The notes beneath the pieces are model-generated. The model saw only the letters and a program-made list of their open reading frames with translations. It was not told where the DNA came from and made no database searches. This document shows, one piece after another, positions 47,548 through 56,600 of a stretch of DNA of 64,000 nt. The DNA comes from Paracoccus sediminicola (lineage in GTDB: Bacteria > Pseudomonadota > Alphaproteobacteria > Rhodobacterales > Rhodobacteraceae), in the NCBI RefSeq assembly GCF_027912835.1, contig NZ_CP115768.1, positions 1,798,001 through 1,862,000 of the forward strand, given 5' to 3'. The position numbers and the translations under genes were made by a program. Each line of letters opens with the position of its first letter. Within the stretch, counting starts at the first letter, position 1.

Positions 47548-48360
47548 TCAATCCCCTTCGAATACCGGTTTTTCCTTCGCGACAAAGGCGCGATAGGCCC
47601 GCCCGAAATCCTGCGTCTGCATGCAGATCGCCTGCGCCTGCGCCTCTGCCTCGATGGCCTGCTCAAGGCTCATATTCCATTCCTGATTGAGCTGCGTCTT
47701 GGTGATGCCATGCGCAAAGACCGGCCCGGAGGCGATGCGTCGCGCAAGGTTCATCGCTTCGTCTTCAAGCGCCTCAGCGTCATGCAGCGCGTTCCAGAAA
47801 CCCCAGGCCTCGCCCTCCTCGGCGCTCATCACCCGCCCGGTACAAAGCAGCTCTGCCGCGCGACCCTGCCCGATGATCCGGGGCAGCATCGCACAGGCGC
47901 CCATGTCGCACCCTGCGAGCCCGACGCGTGTGAACAGAAAGGCGCATTTCGCCGCGTGGCTGGCCAATCGCAGATCCGAGGCCATCGCGATGATCGCCCC
48001 CGCGCCGACGCAGATCCCGTCCACCGCCGAGATGATCGGCTTGCCGCAGCCGATCATCGCCTTGACCAGATCTCCGGTCATGCGGGTGAATTCCAGCAAC
48101 CCCTTCATGTCCTTGTCGATCAGCGGGCCGATGATCTCATGCACATCCCCGCCCGAGCAGAAATTTCCGCCATTCGAGGCGAATACCACGACATCGACAT
48201 CGCTGGCATAGACAAGGTCGCGGAACATGTCGCGCAACTCGGCATAGCTTTCGAAGGTCAGCGGGTTCTTGCGCTCCGGCCGGTTCAGCCGCACCACTGC
48301 CACGCGGTCGCGCAATTCCCAAAGGAAATGTTCCGGCTGAAGCCCCGCCATCTCGGTCAT
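47548..48360 (-). CDS. Enoyl-CoA hydratase/isomerase family protein
   Basis: A 270-residue crotonase with [14 protein letters not shown], the oxyanion-hole stretches [15 protein letters not shown] and [24 protein letters not shown], and a Glu/Asp region [16 protein letters not shown]. The start at 48360 has GGGAGGG upstream. Part of the anthranilate-CoA operon, where it would hydrate or open an alicyclic CoA ester. Confidence 0.9.
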   Translation of the reverse strand: MTEMAGLQPEHFLWELRDRVAVVRLNRPERKNPLTFESYAELRDMFRDLVYASDVDVVVFASNGGNFCSGGDVHEIIGPLIDKDMKGLLEFTRMTGDLVKAMIGCGKPIISAVDGICVGAGAIIAMASDLRLASHAAKCAFLFTRVGLAGCDMGACAMLPRIIGQGRAAELLCTGRVMSAEEGEAWGFWNALHDAEALEDEAMNLARRIASGPVFAHGITKTQLNQEWNMSLEQAIEAEAQAQAICMQTQDFGRAYRAFVAKEKPVFEGD

Positions 48361-48397
48361 GTCGCCCTCCCGTCGCTGGCAATCGGATGTTGCCGTA

Positions 48398-49138
48398 TCA
48401 TATCTCACCCCCCGAAATCGCGATCGCCTGTCCGTTGATCGCTTCCGAGCCCGCGCCGCACAGCCACAGCGCAGCGGCGCTGACCTCATCAGGCCGGACC
48501 AGCCGGCCCTGAGGATTGCCGGCGGTCAGTGCGGCCAGAGCCTTGTCACGATCCGCGCCGGTCTTTTCCATGATATTGGCAACCGAACGCTCGGTCATCT
48601 CGGTGTCGAGAAAGCCCGGACACAGCGCGTTCACCGTCACGTCGCGCCGCGCCACTTCAAGCGCGAGACTGCGGACCAGCCCGACAACGCCGTGCTTGGC
48701 CGCCGCATAGGGCGCGACATAGCGATAGCCCTTCAGCCCCGCCGTCGAGGCGACGGCGATCAGCCGCCCCCAGCCCTGCATCCGCGACAGCCCCTCGCGG
48801 AAGGTGAGGAAGGTGCCGGTCAGATTCACCGCCAGCATCGCATTCCAGTGATCCAGATCGACGCGCGGGAACGGCGCGCTGTCAGAAGCGCCCGCATTGG
48901 CAATCACCACATCGCAGGGACCGGCGGCATCGAACATCTCGCGCACGCTCGCCTCGTCGGTCACATCGGCCCGCACCGCGCGCAGCCCCTGCTGTTCGGC
49001 AACGAGCCGCTCCAGAGGTTCCGCGCGTCGCCCGGCGACGATCACCTGCGCGCCTTGCCGCGCGAAGCTGCGCGCAAGCTCTGCGCCAACGCCGGTGCCA
49101 CCCCCGGTCACGAGCACCTTTTTGCCTGCCAGAGTCAT
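48398..49138 (-). CDS. Short-chain dehydrogenase/reductase
   Basis: A 246-residue classical SDR: cofactor motif [22 protein letters not shown], catalytic Ser in [10 protein letters not shown] and YAAAKHG for the Tyr-Lys pair. It overlaps the monooxygenase gene by ATGA, so it should oxidise or reduce an alcohol of the 2-aminobenzoyl-CoA pathway, a 3-hydroxyacyl-CoA dehydrogenase role being most likely. Confidence 0.9.
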   Translation of the reverse strand: MTLAGKKVLVTGGGTGVGAELARSFARQGAQVIVAGRRAEPLERLVAEQQGLRAVRADVTDEASVREMFDAAGPCDVVIANAGASDSAPFPRVDLDHWNAMLAVNLTGTFLTFREGLSRMQGWGRLIAVASTAGLKGYRYVAPYAAAKHGVVGLVRSLALEVARRDVTVNALCPGFLDTEMTERSVANIMEKTGADRDKALAALTAGNPQGRLVRPDEVSAAALWLCGAGSEAINGQAIAISGGEI

Positions 49139-51489
49139 GAGCCACCCCTCGCATGCCGGCCCGGCGCGGCCTTGCGTTGCAGCTCCAGCAATTTCTCGCG
49201 GTTTTTCTCGGCCTCACGGAAGGCCTGTGCGGCGCCGGCGGCGTATTGCTTGGGCCAGGCCTTCTTGTTGACCGCGCCATACCAGGCGGCAGCCTGATTG
49301 GCGAAAAACGGATTCCAGAGATGCGGGCGCCCCACCGCGACCAGATCGGCACGGCGGGTGTGCAGGATCGTGTTGACCTGTGCCGCCTCGGTGATCGCAC
49401 CGACCGCCATGGTCGCGATGCGGGGCACGTTGCGCACAGCCTCGGCCAGATGGGTCTGGAACATGCGGCCATAGACCGGCTGCTGATCCGGCACGGTCTG
49501 CCCTGCCGACACGTCGATCAGATCACAACCCGCATCCCGAAACGCCTCGGCTATGACGAAGAGATCCTCCTCGCTCAGCCCGCCTTCCTTCCAGTCCGTC
49601 CCCGAGACGCGGACCGCCATCGGCCGATCCTCGGGCCAGACGGCGCGCATCGCCGCGAACACCTCCAGCGGATAGCGCAGCCGGTTTTCGACGCTGCCGC
49701 CATACTCGTCGCCGCGCCGGTTGGTCAGCGGCGACAGGAACGAGGCCAGCAGATAGCCATGCGCGCAATGCAGTTCGACCATGTCAAAACCGGCCCGCGC
49801 GGCGCGTTCGGTCGCCTGCACGAAGTCCGCCTTGATCCGGTCCATCCCGGCGCGATCCAGCTCGGCGGGAACCTGGCTTTCGCCCTCGAACCACGGGATC
49901 GGAGAGGCCGAGACCAGCGGCCAGTTCGCATCGTCCTCAGCGATCGGGTGATCCATCTTCTGCCAGCCGAGCTGAGTCGAGCCCTTGCGCCCGGCATGGC
50001 CAAGCTGCATCGCCACCTTCGCACCGGTATGTTCATGAATGAACCCGACGATCTCGGCCCAGCGCCGCTCATGTTCGTCGGTCCACATCCCCGGACAGCC
50101 CTGCGTGATCCGCGCATCGGCCGAGGGGCAGGTCATTTCCGTATAGATCAGCCCCATCCCGCCCGTCGCGTGGCCGCAATAATGCACCTTGAGCCAGTCG
50201 GTCGGATTGCCCTCGGGATCGGCGCTGTATTGCGCCATGGGGGACATGACGACACGGTTCATCACCTCCATCCCGCGCAGCTTGAAGCTGGAAAACATCG
50301 GCGTGGGCCGCGTCTCGCGCAGATCCTCGCCGGTCTCGCGCAGATGCCGCGCATACCATTCGTCATCGGCTTTCCGCACGAATTCCGGATCGCGCACGAT
50401 AAGATTGTCATAGGTGATCGACTTGGCGCGGCACATCACCACCATGGCGAACTGGTAAGGCTCCATGTCCCAGGAGCGGTTCATATGTTCGAACCAGGAC
50501 AGAGACACGTCCGCATTGTGCTGAATGATCTGACAGGGTGTGCGCCGCGCGTCGTCATAGGCGCGGAATGCCGCCTGAACATCAGTTTCAGCATGTTCTA
50601 GAAGCGCATCGGACAGCGCGATGGCACATTCCATCGCCAGTTTCGTTCCCGACCCGATCGAGAAATGCGCGCTGGCCTTCGCGTCGCCGAGGATGACGAT
50701 ATTGTCCACGAACCAGTTCTCGCAGAAGACGCGCGGAAACTGACGCCAGTTCGACCGGTTCAGCAGCAATCCATGCCCCTGAAGCTCATCCGCAAAGATG
50801 TCTTCCAGCTTGGCACGCGAAGCTTCCTCGTCATCCTCGCTGAAGCCATGCGCCTGCCAGGTCGCGTCGTCCATCTCGAACACCCAGGTCGAGCGGTCCT
50901 TCTGATATTGGTAACAATGGGCGACCATCGGGCCATGCCGGGTCTCGCGGAAGAAATAGTTGAACTCATCCATCGGGCGGCTGGAGCCCATCCAGCAGAA
51001 GCGATTGGACTTCCATTCGACGCTCGGCTGGAAGGAATCGCGGTAATGCTCTCGGATTGCCGAATTGACGCCGTCGCATGCGACGATGACGTCGGAATCG
51101 GCAAAACGGGTCTTCAGCTCTTCGGGCCTGATCTCTGTCCCGAATGTCATCGCGACGCCAAGCTCGGCGCAGCGCTCTTGCAGGATGGTCAGCAGTTTCT
51201 GGCGCGAGGTGCCGCAAAAGCCGTTTCCGGCGCAGCGCATCTCCTGTCCCTTGAAATGCACCGCCACGTCATCCCAGTAAGCGAACTCGTCGCGAATGCG
51301 CTCGAAGACGGGCTTGTCTCGGTTGAGGAACTCGTCAAGCGTTTCGTCGGAAAACACCACGCCGAAGCCAAACGTGTCATCGGCCTGGTTGCGCTCGAAT
51401 ACTTCGATATCCCAGTCAGGGCGCGCCTTTTTCGTCAGCAACGCGAGATAAAGCCCGCCCGGACCCCCGCCGATGACCGTAATCTTCAT
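49135..51489 (-). CDS. abmA: 2-aminobenzoyl-CoA monooxygenase/reductase-type fusion (FAD monooxygenase + old yellow enzyme)
   Basis: A 784-residue fusion. Residues 1 to about 385 are a class A flavin monooxygenase: VIGGGPGGLYLALLTKKARP, VACDGVNSAIREHYRD, ILGDAKASAHFSIGSGTKLA. From about residue 395 an old-yellow-enzyme barrel follows: SSFKLRGMEVMNRVVMSPM, HCAHGYLLASFLSPLTNRR, YGGSVENRLRYP. This is the architecture of the Azoarcus 2-aminobenzoyl-CoA monooxygenase/reductase and of salicylyl-CoA 5-hydroxylase. GGAGA gives a better spacing to the ATG at 51489 than to that at 51498. First gene of the minus-strand operon, with a long palindrome upstream. Confidence 0.88.
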   Translation of the reverse strand: MKITVIGGGPGGLYLALLTKKARPDWDIEVFERNQADDTFGFGVVFSDETLDEFLNRDKPVFERIRDEFAYWDDVAVHFKGQEMRCAGNGFCGTSRQKLLTILQERCAELGVAMTFGTEIRPEELKTRFADSDVIVACDGVNSAIREHYRDSFQPSVEWKSNRFCWMGSSRPMDEFNYFFRETRHGPMVAHCYQYQKDRSTWVFEMDDATWQAHGFSEDDEEASRAKLEDIFADELQGHGLLLNRSNWRQFPRVFCENWFVDNIVILGDAKASAHFSIGSGTKLAMECAIALSDALLEHAETDVQAAFRAYDDARRTPCQIIQHNADVSLSWFEHMNRSWDMEPYQFAMVVMCRAKSITYDNLIVRDPEFVRKADDEWYARHLRETGEDLRETRPTPMFSSFKLRGMEVMNRVVMSPMAQYSADPEGNPTDWLKVHYCGHATGGMGLIYTEMTCPSADARITQGCPGMWTDEHERRWAEIVGFIHEHTGAKVAMQLGHAGRKGSTQLGWQKMDHPIAEDDANWPLVSASPIPWFEGESQVPAELDRAGMDRIKADFVQATERAARAGFDMVELHCAHGYLLASFLSPLTNRRGDEYGGSVENRLRYPLEVFAAMRAVWPEDRPMAVRVSGTDWKEGGLSEEDLFVIAEAFRDAGCDLIDVSAGQTVPDQQPVYGRMFQTHLAEAVRNVPRIATMAVGAITEAAQVNTILHTRRADLVAVGRPHLWNPFFANQAAAWYGAVNKKAWPKQYAAGAAQAFREAEKNREKLLELQRKAAPGRHARGGS

Positions 51490-51548
51490 GCTGCACATTC
51501 TCCGAATCGCGCCGCGACGGCGCCGCTCGAGAGAAGCATAACCGGAAA

Positions 51549-51585
51549 ATTATTTTGAGATCAAACTTTATGATCCCGAAATAAT
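51549..51585. promoter_or_regulatory. 37-bp near-palindrome upstream of the monooxygenase/reductase operon
   Basis: Left arm ATTATTTTGAGATCA (51549-51563), centre AACTTTA, right arm TGATCCCGAAATAAT (51571-51585). The arms match at 13 of 15 positions. It is A/T-rich in a GC-rich genome and ends 60 bp before the operon's start codon. Probable operator; no matching regulator is next to it. Confidence 0.6.
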
Positions 51586-51623
51586 ATTTGGCACGACGAA
51601 AGGCGCGGCGTGAGCGCCTCCGA

Positions 51624-52028
51624 TCAGCCGCGCTCGATCATCCTGCCATCCGGCGCTGGATCCGGGGCCGGCGCCTCTCCGGGCAGGGTCTCGAGATGCT
51701 TGCGCAGAATATCCACATTGCGCCTGTTCGATTTGAATCCCGCATCGAACAGCGTGCCGAGCAAGGGGATGCTGCCGAACACGGCGTCTGCCGCGACATT
51801 CACCCCCTGACGCATCAGCTTCCCCTTGGGCAGGCCCATGCGATAGCTCTCAAGCATGATCCAGGCCGCGGGCAGCGCTGTGGCCGCGTCGCCCACCACG
51901 GGAATGATGCTGGCGATGGCGTCATAGCCGACGCGGAAATTCGTGCCGGGGATGCGGAAAATCGTATCGAGCTGCCGGGAGAGGCGGTCGAGACGTTCGA
52001 AACGGTCTAGATGAGGATGGTCAGCCAT
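51624..52028 (-). CDS. DUF4112 protein
   Basis: A 134-residue protein with LDTIFRIPGTNFRVGYDAIASIIPVVGDA-type sequence (two hydrophobic stretches, about residues 33-60 and 82-98) and FKSNRRNVDIL, the hallmarks of DUF4112. Function unknown, probably membrane-associated. ATG at 52028 is preferred over a TTG three codons upstream. Divergent from the Crp/Fnr gene. Confidence 0.8.
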   Translation of the reverse strand: MADHPHLDRFERLDRLSRQLDTIFRIPGTNFRVGYDAIASIIPVVGDAATALPAAWIMLESYRMGLPKGKLMRQGVNVAADAVFGSIPLLGTLFDAGFKSNRRNVDILRKHLETLPGEAPAPDPAPDGRMIERG

Positions 52029-52258
52029 GCGGGACAAATCACCACAATCGCCTTCCGGTTCCCTTCAGCCTCTGTAAACCTGCCTGCAACGCCCGCCACT
52101 GCGCCCGGCACAGCAATGAAATGCAGTGCGCTCAGAGCCTTCCTGAGAGGAGACCCGCCGTCGCGCCGCGTCGGGCGGTGGCGCTCTGCCGCGTGGTGTG
52201 ACATTTTGGGTGCGAGGCCCAGATCGCGCCGAAGCAGAGCCGAAGGGCGGAACCCGAG

Positions 52259-53002
52259 ATGCACCCCAAAGAAAAACGAAGCTGTCTGTACCGGAAGATC
52301 TCGCATTATGTCGAGCTGACGGAACAGGACATGATCTATCTGGAAGGGCTTGAAACCAATCGCCGCACCTATCCCGCCCGCCAGCGCATCCGGCGTCCCG
52401 GCGAGGAAGCCGACATCCTGTTCATCGTGCGCCGCGGCTGGCTGTATTCCGCATCGGATGTCGAGAATGAGAGGCGCCATATTCAGGGGCTGCATTTCCC
52501 CGGCGACGTGATCGGCATCTCCGACATCACCCTCGCCATGTCCCGCGCGAGCCTGATCACCGCGACCGAGGTCGAACTGTGCCGGCTCCCCAAATCGGGG
52601 CTGCGCGACCTCTTCGAAACCTCACCGCGTCTCGCCGCGCTGTTCTTTGCCTTTGGCGCGATTGAAAGCGTCATCCTCACGGAACGGTTGGCGGCGGTCT
52701 CGCGGCTGGATGCCGAGGCACGGCTGTCACACATGCTGTTGCAGATCCATTCGCGCATTCTGGTCACCGCGCCGGAAAACGGGGACTGGTTCCGCATGCC
52801 GCTGAGCCAGGAAGTCATCGGCGATGCAATCGGGCTGACCCAGGCCTATGTGAACCGCACCTTCAAAGCGCTCGAGGCACGGGGCTTGATCGAACGTCAT
52901 CACAACGGTGTCGAGCTTCTCGACAAGCCCGCCCTTATCGAGCTGAGCGGCTATGAAGATCGCTACAGCACAATCGATCAAGGCTGGATGCCGCAGCGTT
53001 AA
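52259..53002 (+). CDS. Crp/Fnr family regulator
   Basis: A 247-residue regulator with a cyclic-nucleotide-binding fold (RIRRPGEEADILFIVRRGWL near residue 41, LHFPGDVIGISDI near 80) and a C-terminal winged helix whose recognition helix is in LSQEVIGDAIGLTQAYVNRT. The cysteine cluster of Fnr is absent, so it is not an Fe-S oxygen sensor. It stands just before the stress-membrane cassette; its targets are unknown. Confidence 0.88.
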   Translation: MHPKEKRSCLYRKISHYVELTEQDMIYLEGLETNRRTYPARQRIRRPGEEADILFIVRRGWLYSASDVENERRHIQGLHFPGDVIGISDITLAMSRASLITATEVELCRLPKSGLRDLFETSPRLAALFFAFGAIESVILTERLAAVSRLDAEARLSHMLLQIHSRILVTAPENGDWFRMPLSQEVIGDAIGLTQAYVNRTFKALEARGLIERHHNGVELLDKPALIELSGYEDRYSTIDQGWMPQR

Positions 53003-53065
53003 CGCTCGGCGCAGCCACAAAAAAACGCACCGAGTTATATACCAGTTAAACTAGATCAGTCCGCA

Positions 53066-53090
53066 GGAACTGCACCAGACTGTTAGCGTT
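53066..53090 (+). promoter_or_regulatory. EcfG-type general stress promoter of the membrane/stress cassette
   Basis: GGAAC (53066-53070), 16 bp, CGTT (53087-53090), identical in geometry to the csbD promoter at 30961. It lies 93 bp before the first gene of the cassette. Confidence 0.72.
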
Positions 53091-53182
53091 CCATCGATAG
53101 CTGCCGCATCCGCACGCCCTTTCCGGCCGGTACGCTCGCGACATCGGCTATCACCATTTACTTAGCGACAGGAACGTTATTC

Positions 53183-54220
53183 ATGAGCACCGATACATAT
53201 CCAAACGTCCGCGATCACGAGGTGGCGCACGGCAAGCCGGCAGAGCTTGTACGTGTGTCCTGGGCCGGCATTTTCGCCGGTGCCGTGGTCGGTATCGCAG
53301 TGGTGGCGACGCTCACCCTGCTCGGCATGTCCATCGGCTTCGGCGTCATTGACCCCACGCTGGAAGAGAACCCGCTGGCCGGTGTCGGCACCGGATCGGC
53401 CATCTGGGCGGCATTGACGATGATTGCCGGTCTGTTCGTGGGCGGTTTCGTTGCCGCCCGCCTCGCCGGTCAGCCGAACCCGATCACCGCCGTCTTGCAC
53501 GGCGCGACCGTCTGGTCGCTGGTGACGGTCGCGATCATCTGGCTGGCAAGCACCGCGATTGGCGGCCTCGTCGGCGGCTCGCTGAGCGCGATTTCCAGCG
53601 GCGCGTCGGCTGCCGGCTCGGCCGTCGCCAGTGCGACCCAGTTCGCAGGTCAGCAAATCGGCCGCATCGACATCTCGATGCCGAACCAGCTGCCCGACGG
53701 GATCGAGCAGCGCCTCGAACAGCGCGATCTCACCCCCGAAGACCTGCGCCGCGAATTCAACAATGCCATCGCGGAATCGGCGCTCGGCCAGGAAGACCTG
53801 AATCAACTGCGTGAAAACGCCGCAGAAACCGCCCGCGAAGTCGCCCAGAATCCCGGCAATGCCGGTGCCATCGTTCAGGATTTCATCGAAAACCTGACCG
53901 GCTCGGGCGAAGAGGTCGTTGTTTCGGACGAAGAGCGTCAGCAGATCGTCGACCGACTGGTCCGCCGCACCGGCATCACCCGCGCCGAAGCCGCGAATAT
54001 GATCGACGAAGCGCAGGCTCGCTTCAACGAAGCGCGCGGCCAGATCGTGAGCTCGCTTGAAGAGGCCCGCGAAACCACGCTGCAGGCAGCCGAGGCCGCG
54101 TTGAACGGTCTGACCAAGGCAGCTTTCTGGTCCTTCTTCGGACTGGTTCTCGGCCTGATCGCCGCTGCCGGCGGTGCCTTTGTCGGCGCGCCGAAGACGC
54201 TGCCGCGCGCTCGGGTCTGA
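53183..54220 (+). CDS. PhnA-like stress-associated membrane protein
   Basis: A 345-residue protein with membrane segments at about 27-50, 70-90, 103-125 and a last one near 315-335, joined by a long helical, Gln/Glu-rich soluble part (about 165-305). Similar proteins in rhizobia are labelled PhnA-like, although nothing here resembles phosphonoacetate hydrolase. Function unknown. Driven by an EcfG-type promoter and followed by three more envelope genes with the same orientation. Confidence 0.72.
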   Translation: MSTDTYPNVRDHEVAHGKPAELVRVSWAGIFAGAVVGIAVVATLTLLGMSIGFGVIDPTLEENPLAGVGTGSAIWAALTMIAGLFVGGFVAARLAGQPNPITAVLHGATVWSLVTVAIIWLASTAIGGLVGGSLSAISSGASAAGSAVASATQFAGQQIGRIDISMPNQLPDGIEQRLEQRDLTPEDLRREFNNAIAESALGQEDLNQLRENAAETAREVAQNPGNAGAIVQDFIENLTGSGEEVVVSDEERQQIVDRLVRRTGITRAEAANMIDEAQARFNEARGQIVSSLEEARETTLQAAEAALNGLTKAAFWSFFGLVLGLIAAAGGAFVGAPKTLPRARV

Positions 54221-54289
54221 GCCTGAAACCGGCCGGGGCGGAACCCGCCGCCCCGCGCCAATCAACAACCAACCAACAGGAGGCCTCTC

Positions 54290-54874
54290 ATGTCAGAGCA
54301 GGACCACAGAACCAATCAGGACCGCGCCGAAGCGCTTCGCCAGCAGGGCGAAGACAAGCTGCGCGAAGGCCGCGACGCCGCCCGCTCGGCGCTTCAGGAA
54401 GGCCAGCAGAAGGCCGGTGAGATCCTGGACGACCAGAAGCGCGGATTGGCCGAGCAGGTGAACTCGGTCGCCAAGGCAACCCGTTCCGCCGCTGAAAAGC
54501 TGCGCGAGGAAAATCAGGGCGTGATCGCCGGCTGGATCGAGTCCGCCGCAGACGGCGCCGAAACTGCCGCCGGCAATCTGCGCGACCGCGATCTGGGCGA
54601 TATCTACGGCCAGGTGACCGACTTCGCCCGCCGGCAGCCCGCCGTGTTTATCGCTGGTGCCGCACTTCTGGGCTTTGCCGCCGCGCGTTTCGCGGGCGCA
54701 TCCGCCTCGCACAGCTACGATCAGGACCGCTATGTCTCTGATCGCAGCCCGTCCCGCCCGGACGGCTATAATCCGGCAGCCCCGGTCAGCACCGGCAGCC
54801 CGACGGCGCCTGCGGGCAGCGCCTACACACCCGCCGCCCCGGCAACCCACACCGGCACGAGGGAGCAATCCTGA
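54290..54874 (+). CDS. Nutrient-deprivation-type protein with coiled coil and one membrane segment
   Basis: A 194-residue protein. The first 75 residues are a charged helix (REGRDAARSALQEGQQKAG), one membrane helix lies at about 121-137 (AVFIAGAALLGFAAARFAG), and the C-terminal 55 residues are Ser/Pro/Ala-rich and probably unstructured. It resembles rhizobial nutrient deprivation-induced proteins that sit next to DUF3618 and holin-X genes. AGGAGG precedes the ATG; its stop overlaps the next gene. Confidence 0.68.
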   Translation: MSEQDHRTNQDRAEALRQQGEDKLREGRDAARSALQEGQQKAGEILDDQKRGLAEQVNSVAKATRSAAEKLREENQGVIAGWIESAADGAETAAGNLRDRDLGDIYGQVTDFARRQPAVFIAGAALLGFAAARFAGASASHSYDQDRYVSDRSPSRPDGYNPAAPVSTGSPTAPAGSAYTPAAPATHTGTREQS

Positions 54875-55281
54875 TGGACGACCACAAATATCACGATCCG
54901 AACCGGCGCAGCGTGAGCGGGCATCTGTCCGCCATCGTCGATGACGCCATCAATCTCGTCCGTGGCGAGGTCGCCCTCGCCCGCGCCGAGGCAAATGAAA
55001 AGGTCGGCCAGCTGGGTGCGGCGCTTGTCATGGCGGTGCTCGGCACTGCGCTCATCATGGCGGCGCTGGTGATCCTGCTTCAGGCCATCGTGCTGGCGCT
55101 GGTCGAGATGGGCATCCATTCCGGCTGGTCGGCACTGATCGTCGGTGGTGGCACGGTCATCGTCGGGATCATTCTGCTGATGTCCGCGAAGTCGAAATTC
55201 TCGGCTGAAAATCTCGCGCCCAGCAAGACCATGGAACAGATGCGCCGCGACCGCGAAGCCATCAAGGAGACCCGTCTATGA
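54874..55281 (+). CDS. Phage holin-X (Phage_holin_3_6) family membrane protein
   Basis: A 135-residue protein with a short soluble N-terminus (VDDAINLVRGEVALARAEANEK), two membrane helices (about 47-70 and 82-106) and a basic tail. The family name refers to holins but most members are chromosomal stress/envelope proteins; no phage gene is near. Overlaps both neighbours (TGATG and ATGA). Confidence 0.82.
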   Translation: MDDHKYHDPNRRSVSGHLSAIVDDAINLVRGEVALARAEANEKVGQLGAALVMAVLGTALIMAALVILLQAIVLALVEMGIHSGWSALIVGGGTVIVGIILLMSAKSKFSAENLAPSKTMEQMRRDREAIKETRL

Positions 55282-56387
55282 CCGATTATTCGGATAAATC
55301 CACCCGACAGATCGTCGATCAGATCGAGGATCGCCGCCAGAGCCTGTTGCGCAATGTCGATCAGCTTCAGGGACAGTTCCGTCCCGAAAACCTGATGGAG
55401 ACTGCCCGCACCGCGTTGCTTGACAGTGGCGGGGCTGAATTCACCCGCAATATGGGCCGCTCGCTGCGCGACAATCCGCTGCCGGTCGCCCTGATCGGTG
55501 CGGGTATGGCCTGGCTGATCGCCGGTCAGGGCGGACCGACCAGCCGCGACATCGCCAGCCGCGGACGTGACATGTCAGATCGCGTATCGGAACGCTTCGG
55601 CAATGACGACGACGACGACGATGATTACCGCGGTGATCGGATCGGCACCCGTGCGAGCGGACTCTATCGCCCCGTCGGCAGTTCGCCCGCGGTTGGCGGT
55701 CGTGGGATCTCGCATGATGTCCAGGGACGTCAGCTGACCGAGGCAGAATTTGCCGATGCCGATGACGACGACGGCGAAAGCATTGCCGACCGCGCCCGTC
55801 GCAGCGTCGATGAGGCGCGCGACCGTCTCAGCTCCGCGCGCGACAACGCCTCGCGCCGTGGCCGCGACTTCGCCCGCTCGGCACGTCAGAGCGCCGATGA
55901 TCTGCGCTATTCGGCGCGCGACCGGTTCGACCGCAGCCGTGACCAGTTCGCGGATGTTGCCGGCACCGCAGCCGACCGCGTTTCGGAAGCCTATCGCTCG
56001 AACCCGGTGGTGCTCGGGCTCGGTGTCGCCGCACTCGCCGCGCTCGGCGCGACGCTGCTGCCGTCGACCCGTCGCGAGGACGAGCTGTTCGGAGAGCAGG
56101 CGGATGAGCTGAAGGACCGCTCTCGCGAAGTGCTCGACACCACGGTCGAGCGTGCCGGAGAGATCGCCGAAAAGACGCTCGACAGCGCCAAGAGCGAGGC
56201 CGAGGCCCGCGGCTATGACACTGGCAATGCCGAAAAGGCCGCCTCGGGCGTCATCGACGATCTCAGCGAGATCGGCGCAAAGGCAGCCGAGACCGCCAAG
56301 AAAGAGATCGACGCGGACGTTAATAAAACCACGTCGACAGGTTCTGGCGCGAGCGGAAGCTCCGACGGCGTGAACAACAACAGCTAA
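55278..56387 (+). CDS. DUF3618 protein, long form
   Basis: A 369-residue protein. The N-terminus TRQIVDQIEDRRQSLLRNVDQL is the DUF3618 block, followed by membrane helices near 70-85 and 240-255 (NPVVLGLGVAALAALGATLL), an Asp run DDDDDDD at about residue 114 and long Arg/Asp/Ser-rich helical stretches. It anchors DNA- or peptidoglycan-side helices at the membrane by appearance only. Last gene of the cassette, closed by a terminator. Confidence 0.78.
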   Translation: MTDYSDKSTRQIVDQIEDRRQSLLRNVDQLQGQFRPENLMETARTALLDSGGAEFTRNMGRSLRDNPLPVALIGAGMAWLIAGQGGPTSRDIASRGRDMSDRVSERFGNDDDDDDDYRGDRIGTRASGLYRPVGSSPAVGGRGISHDVQGRQLTEAEFADADDDDGESIADRARRSVDEARDRLSSARDNASRRGRDFARSARQSADDLRYSARDRFDRSRDQFADVAGTAADRVSEAYRSNPVVLGLGVAALAALGATLLPSTRREDELFGEQADELKDRSREVLDTTVERAGEIAEKTLDSAKSEAEARGYDTGNAEKAASGVIDDLSEIGAKAAETAKKEIDADVNKTTSTGSGASGSSDGVNNNS

Positions 56388-56409
56388 GACCCGCCCAGAT
56401 AAAGGCCGT

Positions 56410-56441
56410 AAGGCCCCGTCGGTTCGCCGGCGGGGCCTTTT
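56410..56441 (+). terminator. Terminator after the DUF3618 gene
   Basis: AAGGCCCCG, a 12-base loop, CGGGGCCTT and a T tail, 23 bp after the stop. Confidence 0.88.
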
Positions 56442-56539
56442 GCATGGCGGCGAGCGGCAGAAGGCAGGCAGCTACCCTCACCCATCCCCGCAGAACGCCG
56501 TCTTGACCACGCCCGTCGAACGAGCAGCTCAGAGGGTTG

Positions 56540-56567
56540 TTGCATTCGTATGCAGAACAGCTAGGGT
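56540..56567 (+). promoter_or_regulatory. Palindromic operator overlapping the promoter of the first SnoaL-like gene
   Basis: TTGCATTCGTATGCAG (56540-56555) contains the inverted repeat TGCAT-TCGT-ATGCA. TTGCAT can serve as -35, with TAGGGT (56562-56567) as -10 after 16 bp. The same 16 bp recur exactly at 58937-58952, again in front of a -10-like TAGCAT. A dimeric repressor such as a GntR or LacI protein is likely; none is in view. Confidence 0.65.
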
Positions 56568-56600
56568 CGGCATGGCAAACATTGGAAAAGGATTCTCAAC

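Noticed and set aside
54874..55281. Holin-X family gene taken as a sign of a prophage
   Set aside because: No integrase, capsid, tail or lysis genes nearby; the family is mostly chromosomal and sits in a stress operon here.
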